A stretch of 64,000 nt of DNA from Purpureocillium takamizusanense (lineage: Eukaryota > Ascomycota > Sordariomycetes > Hypocreales > Ophiocordycipitaceae), in contig NC_063076.1 of assembly GCF_022605165.1 (NCBI RefSeq), positions 558,001 to 622,000 of the forward strand. The letters are read 5' to 3'. A model generated the notes under the pieces. It saw only the letters and a program-made list of their open reading frames with translations. It made no database searches and was not told the origin of the DNA. Both the position numbers and the translations under genes were made by a program. Positions within the stretch are counted from its first letter, which is position 1. Every line of letters begins with the position of its first letter. This document shows positions 45,492 through 57,517 of the stretch, piece after piece.

Positions 45492-46250
45492 TGCTCAGTG
45501 CTGGGAACGTGACAAGTTCAAGGACAAGGTTATAGCTAGTAACTTAGTACTTCGGGTGGCTGGAGGCCAGCCCCACCCCCACCCCTGACGAGGCACTGGC
45601 GGCTGACTAACACAAGAGCCGCCTGCCAACCTCCGTCGAGGTTGGGGTAGACTCAATGAGCGTCTGATCTTCTTATTCTCTTAAATCACCTATTACATCC
45701 TGCAACCGGACGCTGGGGATATTTCTACCGGAATCACCAAGCGGCCGTGCCGTGGACAAAGCTTAATCAGCTAGCTAGCGACGCTGCTCAGGCACACTTC
45801 ATGCAGCATTGCCTGTCATCTTGCCTCGCGTAGTACGAAGTACCTACGGGCTGAGCTCCACGAGTCCAGGTACCTGGTACAGTGTACTCGCAGACTCCGC
45901 CTTCGGCCCTGGGCCAATCACGCGGCGCGTCCTCGCCGACCTCGACCTTGCTCGGCTTGACCTCTGCTCCTCCAGTCATTCATCAGCTTCCACTTCCTTC
46001 CTGCCATCCAATTCACCGACCGACGACAGCCTCGCCTGCGCCATTCGTTCTTCCTTGTCCTCGTTGAAGCTTCTCGCCACGCGTGCGGCGCGTCGTTCGC
46101 TGCCGTCGCATCCAGCTGCCGCTGCGCTCTGCATCCGCATGGCGCCCTTATGATGATTTGCCCACCTCCAACGCCAGCTTGAGTCGACCCCGTCTCGCGT
46201 GCTATATCACAGCAGCGTGGCCTGGTCTGTCGCGACCCTCGTGCGCCGCC
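45492..46250. other. Intergenic region upstream of SWC3
   Basis: It contains the reverse complement of the GTACTTCGTAC motif at 45833-45843 and a CT-rich leader before 46251. No coding sequence is supported. Confidence 0.55.
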
Positions 46251-48600
46251 ATGGAGAGGAAGAGGAAGCTGCCGCCGCGGGCCGCCGCCCGGCTCGAGCA
46301 GGCGGCCAAGAGGCGGCAGACGACCCCTCGCGAACCGTCCTCGACGCCTGCGCCCCCGGAGCCCGTTCGAGAGCCGACGCCGCCGCCTCCTCCTCCCCCG
46401 CCTCTACCCACGTTCATTCAAGTTGGCCAGCCGCTGCCCACTGTCGATGACCCGCAGCCGCTGGACCTGTCGGCCAAAGATTTTCAGTCTCTTTCAGAGA
46501 GGTAAGCACAGCCGCTCGACCCCTCGCACCCACGGCCCAGTCCAGCATCTGACATGGCCTAGCGGCGTCCTCACCGAGTCCTTATCTCGCTCGCGACACA
46601 AATGGATCAACGAAGGCCTATTCGAAAAATACTGGACCAAACCCTACAAGCGGAAAGGCGTGGTGCACCAGGATCCCAACAACCCACCCAAAGACAGCAT
46701 GACCAAGGTCGGTATCGTTACGATTACCATTGAGCCTCATATTGTCGAAGCCACCATGTTCGCCGTCAAGGCGCCGAAGCTACCACCGCAGGACCAGTCC
46801 CCGTCCTCGGCGCAGAAGCAATCCCCGTCGCCGGCAACGGCGTCGAAACCACAGAAACAAAAGCAGCCAAAGCAGCCACAACTAGCACGGCCGGTCCTGC
46901 AGTATGGTCCTCCCAATGGGTCGATGCCCCCTCCGCCGACGCCGCAAACTCCGGCGGCAGTCTCGCCAGCGGTGGCCTCGCCAGTGTCCGTCCCTTTGTC
47001 CGCGCCCGCGCCCGCGCCTCCCAAGCCTATTGCTTCCCCTAGCCCGGCACCGCAACGCGCTCTGCAATCGCCGTCACCGACTCCGCAGGGTCGATCCCCT
47101 GCTCAAGCTGCCGCTCCGAGGCCCATTTCGGTCCAGCCTGGCGCTCAACGACCTGTTCTCTCGCCGAGTCCAGGCGCTCCGCCTCGGCCGTCGCCCGCAC
47201 CCGCGCCATTGCCGCCGACAGCGATTTCGCACAATCCCGGCACACGACCACCATCGAACCCGGCGCCAAGACAGGCAGTGGCCCCTCCGCCCGCCGCTCA
47301 TCAGCCGTTGCAACCTGGCAATCGTCCTCCTGGGACACTTGCGCCTGCCGCCCCGCCCGCGGGCGTCGTTGGCGCGAAACCGGCCCCGGTCAAACCGGCC
47401 GCCAATGATCCGGTCATTGCCCTCCTCGCCCAAAAAGCGTCAGTGGACCCGGAACTTCGCGACCTTATGAAGCGGGTTGCCGCTGGACAGGCCAAGGAGG
47501 GAGAATTGGCCAAGTTTCAAAAGATCATTGATCAGCTGAATGCAGAATACAAGTCCAAGGGCGGGCAGCAAGGGCCGTCCGCGGACAGGCTGCTCGTCGA
47601 TGGACGTACTGTCAAGTATTTTGCGGATGAGGTCCGTACCATCCTGGACATTGTGCTCGCCTCGAATCCAAATCAGAAATCCAGCGAATTGCGACCACCG
47701 CCACGGAGCGACGCTCTAGTCGTCCTACTCGTCAAGACAGCCCTGGAAGACCAAAGGACCAAGGACATGATTCGCCGCATTGCCGAAGGCCGCCCTGGTT
47801 TCACCGATGCGCAAGATCTCAAAGAGATCCTAGATCGACTACATCGCGACGCAAAGACGGTTCCCAAAGCACCTCCGCCGACCCCTCCCCCGTCCAAACA
47901 GCCGACACCAAACGGGGTGCACAACGGCCATGGCAAGCCCGCGACGCCTTCTGCCGTACAGCAGGCCAACCCACAGGCTTTGCGCTCGAAAGGACCGCCG
48001 CCTGCTGCGAGGCCGGACATATCAGCCGTTGTTTTCGATTTTGGTACCGGAGACCGGTATCTTTTCCCCAAGTTTAGCATATTGGAGTTCCTGCCCTCTT
48101 CATCCGGGCAGCAAGTCGTGGCTTCGTTCCTGATTGTCCGCAAGGGCAGTATTTCGGATTATGGCGGAGACCCGACTCTAGACTTCTATCAACCCGTCAC
48201 CATGCGTATTCAAACAAGCTCCGGCCGTCACTTGGAGAATCTGGCGCGGGTGGTGGCGCCCCAGGATGAGGTACGGCGCTACATGGATGATGTCATGGAC
48301 AACATGACGCGCGCAGAGTATGTACTGTTGGCCATGCGTCTGCCGCGAGCCGAGCCGGACGATGATGAGGACGGACTCGCAGTTGTTGAGGAGCCCAGAA
48401 CTGGCGTGTCGACGCCAAAATCAGAGACAGAGTCGGAGCCAGCGCGGCCAGCAAGATTGGGAGTGCTTTGGACCACAAACACGAACAAGCCGCCGGACTC
48501 GAGCGGCACCATCAAATTCAGAGATCCCGAGCAAGAGGCCCAGTCAAAGTATGAGCGGTTGATTCGGTCTGTCGCCGCCAAGGAGACGGAGCCCATGTGA
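46251..48600 (+). CDS. SWC3: SWR1-complex subunit Swc3-like protein
   Basis: Exons 46251-46501 and 46563-48600 give 762 residues. A basic N-terminus (MERKRKLPPRAAARLEQAAKRR) and a poly-Pro stretch lead into the Swc3 domain. Its hallmark block includes SRHKWINEGLFEKYWTKPYKRK and KVGIVTITIEPHIVEATMFAVK. A long Pro/Ala/Gln-rich disordered region follows. Helical segments (PVIALLAQKASVDPELRDLMKRVAAGQA, repeated in related form further on) precede a C-terminal globular part (VFDFGTGDRYLFPKFSILEFLP). SWR1 exchanges H2A for H2A.Z in nucleosomes; the location is nuclear. Domain placement is from recognition of the family. Confidence 0.85.
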
Positions 48601-49669
48601 AAATTAACGTGCGAGCGGGTATGGCGCATCGTGGTGCAGCGGATACATAACCCTGAGCTTAGGAGTGTGCTTTTTATTGTGTTTCAATTGGGGCCTTAGG
48701 GGCTGACGAAGGTGTTGGATTTTGGGGTACTGGGCGCCTGGGAGTCCCGTGATGTCTGGGACGGAGACGGACAATCGATTGTACAGTGACATATCAATCG
48801 TGCAACTGGCATAATGAAGAAAGGGGTACGGCTGCCATTACAAAAGCGCCATGGTTTGCCTTGATCGCAGCTGATGGTCGAATTTGCGTCGCCCGGCTCA
48901 AACTTATTGAAGCAGTAGCGTAGCCGAGCGGACGCCACCGGGAGTTTAAGAAACGCCAAAATCTTGTCCGCGTTATAGGCCTCGTCTTACCAGAATCAAA
49001 GACATACGATGCGCGTCCCATCATTGCCGCGTTGCTCTTGTAACCGTGTTTACCTTGCCGGACAAGGAGCCTCTTGTTACTCTGGAGGCGGCGTCTTCGT
49101 CTTCTTCTGGGAGCGACGCGGCCGAAAGGGATGGGGGGGGGGCTGTTACCACGGCGGTTGTTCGTCAGCGCAGGAGTTGTCCGTCGGATTCGCTGAATGT
49201 GGTGTGCCTTAATAGCTGAGTGAGCAGGAGGGAGGGCACTGGACGTCGTGATAAGACATGGCGGACGAACATGATGTGCACGGACGCCCGGTTCTGTTTA
49301 CACGGGAAGCCCGCCCCATTTGAGGTGCAATGGTCGAAGTTGAATGTTGGGGAAATTCGCGGGAAGTCGATGAATGCTTTCGGATGGTGACATGGATGTG
49401 TTTGCACGGCATTGGCAGCCTGGACACTCGGACTGGCGTTTTGACGGAGAAAAAGTTCCAAATTGGGTTGTTGCTTGCTCGCTCTTTGCAGCAACAAGGG
49501 AAAATCGTAAACTCATGCACCCTATGAGCCGGCCCGCTCTGTCCGGCGCACAGCAACCCTCGGGATATTGGGCATTCTTTGCCACCAAGTACATCCATTT
49601 CCATGCCTTCCATCTTCCCGACATTAAGTCCGGCCCAGTCTCATCGCCCCAGTACTGCGCCCCCCCTGT
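48601..49669. other. Intergenic region
   Basis: This is a convergent spacer between SWC3 (plus) and the Hsp70-like gene (minus). No supported gene; short frames on both strands are not conserved-looking. Confidence 0.5.
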
Positions 49670-52121
49670 TCAAGATAGCCACTCGCTTTCGTTGACCGTC
49701 ACCGTCGCCGGTTTGTACCTTTCCTTGCCTCGTCCGAGGTTGAATGTGAGCTCAGCCGAGTTCAAAGTCATGTACACCTCAAAGGCGACGTCGTAGTGGT
49801 GCCGGCCGTCCTCTTCGACCTCGTACGGGAGCGAGTCAATGGTTCGGAGGTCGATGGTGAGAGTGGCAAGGGGCGTTTCGAGAGCTGGACGCGGGTCAGC
49901 ACGTGTTGTCTGAGCAACGAAGTCATGAATGAGACGTACACGGGACGGGGCGGGCCGCGGTGTGCGGACGCGACGGAGGCTTGTCTGCCTTGTGCGAGTA
50001 CACGTCGCAGTAGATCACCGATCGCTCTTCCCACGGCTCGAGGTACACTTCGTATCTTAGGCGGAAGGTTTTTGGCTCGCCGTCTAATATTTCATCACCC
50101 TATCATCTTTGGTTAGTGTCGCCGTGCCCATGACGTGGTAAGGTGGTATCGGGACGACCCAGGCGATTACTTTTTTGACAAACCATTTCATGACCTCAAC
50201 CTCGCGGGATCCACTGGTTCTGCATGCTGTCAGAAAACGACGGAAAGACTGGTGTGCTTTGTATAATCCGTACTTTCGGTTTCTCCCATTCTTACGGGCG
50301 CTGCCGTTGTCCACCTCCTCGTAGATGCGCGTCCCGTAGTGACGAGGTGCCTCCCTGGCCGTGACACGCGCGGGCTTGCGAGCGTAAATCTTTCCGAGCC
50401 TTTTAGGCTTTTTGTTTTGCTTCTTTTGCTGCTCCTCTCCGGAATGCACCGCGCCCTCCGAGCTTACGCTTTCTGAGACGTCTTCTTCTGAAGTATAGCC
50501 TTCCGAAGTTGCGCCCGCTTTGGTCAGCCCGGCCATCAACGCGCCTCGCACGATGGCAGTGGGGCTGCAGACATGAACACTGTTAATCAAAGCAGTGTGC
50601 GGGCAACGGTCAGAGTGTATCGGAGGACAAACCTGTTGTCGACTCTGCGGACCTTGATGTCGTCGCCGACCTCTTGTTGGACCCGACGTTCCAGGTAGGT
50701 GTTCCGCCCGAAGCCTCCCGCCAGCAGAATCCTCTTGACGCTCCCCGTGGCTGCCACCGTGTCCTTGATCTGGTCGCGGACGAGGCTGCATATCTTGGAG
50801 ATGACAAGGTCAAAGACCTTTTCGCGAATGTCCTTGACGGGAATCGCGAGCTCAGATCCGTCGTCGCTTGGCCGACGGACGGGCAAGGGCGTCGTGAGGT
50901 AAAAGGCACCAGTCTCGTTTCCTGTAAACTGCGGCTTGATCGTCGTCTCAAACTCGTTAACGGCCGCTCGCAGGAGTCGCATGTTCTGCCTGGCCGTCCA
51001 GTCTACATGTGCCAGCTCCGGTCTCTTCGTTAAATAGTCTTCAAAGATTCTATTGAGGAAGCTGCTTCCGCATAGCTCGCCGGAGATGGTCGAAACGCGT
51101 CTCAGACCGATGAAGTCTTCCATTGAAGTGATTTTGTAGGAAGACAAGTCAACAGTGCTATAAACAAGCGAAGCGGTTAGTTCGCTTTAGAGCCTGTACT
51201 GTCGAACACATGCAGGGGGCACTGACCCTCCGCCCGCGTCGCATATCACAAATGTGTCGTCTTTCTCGAGGCCAATTTCTTGCATCGAGGTCAATGCGTA
51301 GATGCCAGCCGCCTCAGGCTCAGCAACCATCTGGAGGTTTTCCTTAAGGCGCCGGTCTCCCAAAAACGCCTCTGCGGCACACTTGCGCATCGTCTCTTGC
51401 GCACCGTGGCTCCACATGGCAGGGACAGTAATGATGTACTCGCGAGGATAGTTCACCATGTCGTCCGTCATAGAGGCGAAGAGCCTATCGACAGCCCCCT
51501 TCAGTCTGAGCAGGTAGTCAATGACGAGCTTCTCGCATTTGTCCTGGGAAACGGGAGGCAAGGCGACTTTGCTCGGGTACTTCCTCAGCAGCTCGGAATG
51601 AGCCGCGCGGGACTCTTCGAGCTCGGGACAGAGGCCCAGCTTGAACCACTCGTGGACCTGCTTGACCGGGCTGCTTTTGCTGACGGCATCGAAACCCCAG
51701 TATGCAATACCGCTCGTGCCGCCATTTTCGTATCTCAGAACGCTGAACAGTGTCACTCAAGACCTGGTGTCGACCACAATGGCGGGTTCGGAAACTTACG
51801 TCGGCACCTTTTCAGCGGTAAGGCCTGGACCCCATTCTGTGACGAGGTTTTCGCCTTGACCCTTTTCGCAAAGATTTATCAGCCAGACGCGCATATGAGG
51901 CCGTTTTCCTCCTACCCGGAGCGTACCTCATCCGCGTTGGCAAATGTGTAGGCCACGCCCGAATACGTGGTACCTGTGGGGTTGTATGTAAGAGCATGGC
52001 ACTAAAATTGTCTCTGCGTCTTGTCCATGTCTTGCTCACCAAAATCTACCGCCACGAGTATCCTCGAATGACTCCGGGCGGACGTGACAACAGCCCCAGG
52101 AGCGACAGTATCTTTCGCCAT
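49670..52121 (-). CDS. Hsp70-like (HSPA12-type) ATPase
   Basis: Eight exons in transcript order: 52121-52040, 51973-51927, 51861-51800, 51742-51227, 51157-50633, 50564-50171, 50099-49940, 49884-49670. They give 666 residues. The actin-like ATPase fold shows phosphate 1 (VAVDFGTTYSG, starting near residue 24), phosphate 2 (CDAGGGTVD) and the adenosine loop (LLAGGFGRNTYL). NSPTAIVRGALMAG follows. The C-terminal part (EEVDNGSARK to the end) is a beta-rich domain specific to this fungal family, not the canonical substrate-binding domain. Such proteins are often multicopy in ascomycetes and sit in accessory or heterokaryon-incompatibility regions; their clients are unknown. One donor is GTCAGT and one is GTTTGT. 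Confidence 0.9.
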
Positions 52122-52763
52122 GAGGCTAAGGACGACTAGGATGAGAAGACACGCTTGGGAAAGACTAAAGCCTTATCTGAAGCACGACGACGAATCGATC
52201 ATTGAGAGAGGCTCACGTCTTGGACTTCCATCCGCTGACGCTTTTACCTTGAGCCATTGGATGTGCGTGAGGCTCTGCTGGTGCTGCGGCTGAGGATCAC
52301 ACAAGGAAGGCGACCTATCAGGCAGAAGTCAGCGACTGCGTGTCACAGTGAGGGGGCCATGCATGCTATGCATCGAGAGCACAGCAAAAGAACCGGTGAG
52401 GAGAGCCAGCGAGTCAAGGGTTGATGCACGTCTCCCACCCTCCTCGAACTCTTCGGGTCATCCGGCAGGTCGACAGAGCCAGCTGCGAATTGACACATCA
52501 GCTGCATCAAGGTTCCAGTTGTGGCAACAACACCTTTTTTCCATTGCCCCAAAGACAGTGAGGCTTTGGTACCGTGTCTGACCACGTCTCGTTGATCCCC
52601 CTCGCCCGTTGGGCAGGAAAGTGTGTGTGGTGCTCTTGCCTGAGCCAACATAGCTTGTGCCCGCACACCCCATGAGCGGCAGGTGCGGGAGGAAGAAAAA
52701 ACCTACTTGGGTCAAATTCTCCGGCGCGGTCTGGGTTAACGACATCACTTATCCTTGGCAGCG
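52122..52763. promoter_or_regulatory. Divergent promoter region
   Basis: It lies between the Hsp70-like gene (minus) and the Ser/Arg-rich gene (plus). No coding sequence is seen, so it presumably holds both promoters. Confidence 0.45.
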
Positions 52764-54745
52764 ATGGAGCCTCCGACGAACTGGCCAGACGATGCAGTCA
52801 GTCGGCTACAAGAGCTCGAGCGAAAGAATGGCGACCTCCTCGCTCGACTGATGAGGGTCCAAGGCGACACTGGTCAGATTACAGACGTTGATATAAAAAA
52901 GGAATTTACGAAGCTTCGAGACACCATCTTCGGCTGGATACAAGCTGTTGTTCGACACGTCAGAGACACTCAGCCGGAGTGGCAGCCCAGGGACGTTCTT
53001 CTCCGCCAAGCTCGGCAGCACGCGACTCCAGGCGAACGCAAATGGATTGAGTGGCTGGTCGAACATAACAGCACTTTATCCGTACCCATTGTTCTCTCCA
53101 GGGTCATCTGGCGACACTTGAACAACAACATCTTCAAGACCAAAGAACGCAATAACTGCCAGATGTGGCTCCCAATCGGCATAAGTGAAAATATCCAGGC
53201 TATTTTTGATGAAATATTCAAAAGCCTCAAGGCGACTGACAATGGAGAGGGTATGGGAACTAATCAATACGTTCGACCTGCGCTCATAATGACTGACTAC
53301 GTGCGGAGCACGATCTAGTGGCCGCAAACAGGTGGAGGTCAACAACGTTGACGGCCTTCATTAAGACTGAACGAGCCCAAGAAAGTAGACGCATTCGAAC
53401 AGGACGGGTACGTGACGAGATACTACAATCTCTACAGGACTACTTGGACATCACCGACGGGACGAACACGCTGGCAGAGCTCCTGCCGAGGCTCAAAGCG
53501 AACGTCGTTGAGTTTGCGGCTGACTTGTATGAACGAATATCGTGCTCCCGACATCAGTATTCCCTTGAGACGCCAGATGTCAAGTGCGGGCAGCCACTAA
53601 GTGAGATTGACTTGTCACCATGGCATTTGAAAAGTACCAAGGACTGGATCGACGTGACTAGCGAGGAGGATGCCCATGGCGTGCTCCGTCTTCTCTTCCC
53701 GGGCATTCGCCGTCGCGCGACTGCCAACGGACAGGATACTTCAGTCGTCAAACCACTCATCTTGGTCTATGACGAATCGAGTCCGGACCCCCCCTCGGGC
53801 TGCGTATCCGAGACGGACAACGACGGCGATTCTGGGTCTGATGATGACGCTTCCGAGGCCAGTAGCAGCGCGTCAGAAGCAAGCGGCGAGGAAACAGGTC
53901 CGCACGACACCACCAGACAGTTGCGCGAGAGCAGTCGACAGCCAGACACTGCAATGGACTATGCGAGAACGGCCCCTCAAGAGAATCAGAGTCCTCCCTT
54001 GCCTGAGCCAGACCGGCTCGTTCAGCCTCTGCCTGCCGGTCCGAAAAGCGCGGCGACCGATCCAGGGGCGTCAGGGCGCCGAGCCCCATCAAGGCGGAGC
54101 CGCGAAAAGGGCAGAAGACACAGCGGAAGCGCACCCTCTCTATCATCGAGTTATTCTGGAATCAAGGACTCTCTCCATTCTATCAAGCATAGGTTTGCAA
54201 ATCCTGGACCCAAGCCCGTGTGGAGTCGCAGTCGAAGGTTGTCCAAAGACTCCGAGACAGACTCGCGGGCGTCACCCACCTCGCCTTCGCCGATACGAAG
54301 TCGGTCTCATGCCAAACGTAAAGGAACGCCATCCGTATCTAGCGACGACTCGTCGCAAAGAGCGGACGAGGCGACATCGCCCAACGGATCACGCTCGCGA
54401 CATCGCCGCGAACACCATGATAGACGATCGCACGATCCGGACAGGACCCCGCGCGGGACGAGTGAAAACTTACAAGAACTGCCCCCGAGAGAGCGGTCTG
54501 GCTCATTCTCGAGCAGAGGCCTGATGGATCCGAAACCGGGCGCGCCTCCTTCGTCGCACGCGCGCGGGAGATCAGGAAGCGCGGAGATGGGCCAGAGGAG
54601 AAGTAGAACGTACCCTGCTGAGCCGCGCGTAGAACGATACCACCATTTCACCGAGGAAGTCTATGCCATTCCGGTGGAGAATGCTCAAGAGCTTCAGTCC
54701 CAGGGCTTTAACATCCGCGTGTTGTATCAGAGCTCCGGAAGCTAG
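52764..54745 (+). CDS. Hypothetical protein with folded N-terminus and long Ser/Arg-rich disordered tail
   Basis: Exons 52764-53250 and 53319-54745 give 637 residues. The first 330 residues are helix-rich and look globular (a coiled-coil-like start AVSRLQELERKNGDLLARLMRV, then WLPIGISENIQAIFDEIF). The remainder is acidic-Ser (SDDDASEASSSASEASGEE) and then RS-rich (SRSRRLSKDSETDSRASPTSPSPIRSRS, cited in part). A short ordered C-terminus (VYAIPVENAQELQSQGFNIRVLYQ) closes it. I recognise the layout from uncharacterised fungal proteins near Hsp70-like and NLR genes, but no named domain. The intron (GTATGG...TCTAG) keeps the frame. Confidence 0.75.
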
Positions 54746-55012
54746 GCAGTGTCTCTCGCGAGAAGCGTACTAGGGTCGGACTGGCGTATGGCGATGCAAG
54801 TCAGATAACGATGCACATGATGTATTCATTCTTGACATATATCGTGTCACATCAAACCTTCGTAAACTCCGTCGCCATGCTCTCCTGGGCCTCATGATCC
54901 CCATATGCCTGGACGTACCCTTGCCGCAGGCCATCAACGTTGTTGTCGCTCCTCCACACCGAGTTCCGCCTCCAATATAGCTTTACTATCTGGTTGCAGC
55001 AGAAACCTCTGA

Positions 55013-55468
55013 CTAGTCTCCCCTTTCGTATATTCTTCCTTTTCTCTCCTGCTCCTGTGCGGGCCGGTACACCGGGGACGGGGGTCGCATAGGCGGCACA
55101 ATATCCGGGTTGTTGCTCGGAGTGCTGGATCTCGAGCTCGTGTATGTAGTCGAGCTCCCGGGACTCACCGGGTTTCGAAACGGCCGAATGCAGCACCACC
55201 AAACCAGCGCCAGGATCACCACCACGCCCAGGAGCACGCCGACCACGATGAGGGCGGTTTGTGCCGAGTCCCTTCCTCCTGATGAGGAGGAGTCCGACGG
55301 ACTTTCCCCCCCGGCAGCGGTCTCCTCGGGCGGCGTCGGTGTCTGCGTGATGGAGCCTTGTGGCCCGGTCGTTTTGGTGCCGAGGAGGATCGTGGTGTAT
55401 CTTGTGGTCCCGTCCCGCGTGATTGTCAGCGTGACGTAATAGAGGATATCCCCACGTCGCACTTTCAT
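55013..55468 (-). CDS. Small single-pass membrane protein, mid2/WSC-like layout
   Basis: A 151-residue frame starts at an ATG (55468). A Thr-rich extracellular-type segment (VTLTITRDGTTRYTTILLGT) and a Ser/Pro/Gly linker precede one membrane helix (TALIVVGVLLGVVVILALVWWCC). A Pro/Ser-rich cytosolic tail ends in RKGRIYERGD. The order resembles fungal surface sensors, but no signal peptide is visible, so a first exon may lie upstream of 55468; I could not place it. Function unknown. Confidence 0.6.
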   Translation of the reverse strand: MKVRRGDILYYVTLTITRDGTTRYTTILLGTKTTGPQGSITQTPTPPEETAAGGESPSDSSSSGGRDSAQTALIVVGVLLGVVVILALVWWCCIRPFRNPVSPGSSTTYTSSRSSTPSNNPDIVPPMRPPSPVYRPAQEQERKGRIYERGD

Positions 55469-56428
55469 TGTAACTTTTCGGGAGAGGTCTGATCGAATGC
55501 AAGTTAAAAGGCCCCCCCGCTCTCCAGTCCGCTTCACCCGTTGCTGGTACAGTCGGTGTGACACGATCGTGGGATAGATAGCATGGTATACTGTACAGAC
55601 CGGAGTAATTCCTGCAAGAGGCCGATTGAAGGGGATATCGAGACACAAATGGCAGGAGGAGAAGCTAGTTTGCGCCCGCGCCTCGATGATGCTTGGAAAG
55701 CATTATATGCACATTGTTGGAGAGCGGCTGAGATCGTGCCCGCAGGTGAGGGTGTTCAAAGGATGGCTGCTGCCTTGAGCAGATCTTTGCCCTCTCGACA
55801 CCCGTCTTGCATGAAGTGCGCATCGAGAGCGTAGTGCAAACTTCGGTCTTGGCCCCCAATATAGGACTGCTGCATAAGCCATGCAGCTGCATGTCGCAGT
55901 TCGGTATGGGCTTTCGCGCAGGCGCAGGACGCATGTTGAGGTCAGCATTTGCCCACCAGCAGGTTCGTCACCGAAAGCTGGCCCAGTTTTGGACTGATGC
56001 GACACCCTGCAGGGATCAGTGCTGTCGACATTTTTACGTTTCCAGCGGAGATGCCGCCGCTTTGTTACACCCTGCGAGAGAATGGCTGGCGTGGGATTGT
56101 AGCCAACGAGCATCTGCGGACTGCCACTGCGTCCTCGCTCCTACTATCAAGGAGATGGGTTTAATGACTTTGGGGAGCACAAGGCTTGACACATGATGAT
56201 CCGCGGCGGTGAAATTGTGTGTTACATTTCAGGACTTCTGAGTCTATCGGGATGCGTGGAGAACACGTGGTGCTCCTGCAGGAAGACCGTGTATAGATAA
56301 GGACATAATGACTTCTAATTAATACAGGTCAGTTCAGTTCAGTTCGAATGGCCTAAACGTGTCTATTCCAAGTGACAGCCACGTAGGATACTGTTAAGGA
56401 ACCTCATCCCAGCTGCAACTCAGCGAGA
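55469..56428. other. Intergenic region
   Basis: Nothing supported in 960 bases apart from short domain-free frames. It should hold the promoter of the gasdermin-like gene. Confidence 0.5.
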
Positions 56429-57366
56429 ATGGCTAACAATGTCTTTTACTTTTATTTCGCGCCGACGTGGGACTGGCCCCCGGATGGTCCCATAAAGTTG
56501 GGGAATGTCCTCACCTCAATAAAGAAGCCGGAACAGCCACTGTACACAGCCCCGCTGCCTGCTGCGTCCGAGGTGTTCTCGTCGGAAAAGACCGAGGTCG
56601 AGTACAGTCAGGAGAAGCTTGCAGAGGGCAACTTCTCTATCTTGACGAAGTTCCTGAGCATTCTTGGCGTGGGTGTCGATGTCGGTGCCGACTGGCAAAC
56701 CAGGTAGGAATGCGACTCCCGCGCCCATTTGACATGCACGACACTGGGCACTTTCTCAAACGCGGCAGCTGATTGAGATCTAGCAGAAACGAAGAGTACG
56801 CCTTCGAGCGGGTGATTACAATGCAATTCGTTCCGAAAGAAGACTACATCCAGACGTGCATCGAGACCGAGGCGGTGCGACGCTATTTGGACCGATCTCG
56901 CTATCGCAAACCCCTCTACGTCATAACTGGGATCAAGACCGTGTACGGGGCCAAAGTCAAATCGCACAAGTCCCGAGCACACAGCGGCAAGCTCGGGGTC
57001 TCGGTCGACGGCACCTTGTCTAGCGGTGGAATCGTCCCGGTCAGCCTTGAGCCCGGAGTCGGGGGCAAAAGCGAGGCGAGGACAGGCACGAGCTGGGAAG
57101 GGAGCAGCGACTTCGTCTTTGCCTTTCGGGTCCGTAAGATCCATGTCAGCAAGAAACCGCAAACGATCGACAAGAACGATGACTACAACAAGGGTGCTTT
57201 ACTGGACGGTACGAAAGACAAGATCGAAGAGGACTTCCCGGATCTTCTCATCTCGTTGCAGGAAGATCCCAAGCCAGAGGACGAAGGATACCTCGAGGGC
57301 GAGTTCATCGAAGGTGACACGGTCGTCGCTTGCGCCATTCCCAAGGTCGAGAATGATGATGAGTAG
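56429..57366 (+). CDS. Gasdermin-like pore-forming cell-death protein (HET-Q1/RCD-1 type)
   Basis: Exons 56429-56703 and 56784-57366 give 285 residues. There is no signal peptide. The N-terminal two-thirds has alternating strands and a glycine-rich part with KPLYVITGIKTVYGAKVKS (134-152) and GVSVDGTLSSGG (163-174). This is the region I associate with fungal and bacterial gasdermins. After about residue 220 the protein turns into a strongly acidic tail of some 65 residues ending ENDDE. Fungal gasdermins are kept inactive by such a C-terminal tail, which a protease removes so that the rest can form membrane pores. The convergent neighbour is a subtilase, as in the Podospora het-Q1/het-Q2 pair. 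The assignment is by pattern, layout and context, not by alignment. Confidence 0.7.
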
Positions 57367-57517
57367 GAAAAATGATCTAACCCCTCCCTTGAATGATGCC
57401 GAAGCCCACCCTTAAGGATCGTTGGCATCTTCTACGAATTACGAACACATAACTATATCGAGCATCATTAGGATGTGCTGTGATCACGCGTTGGATATTA
57501 AAGCCTGCCCTCGTTCC

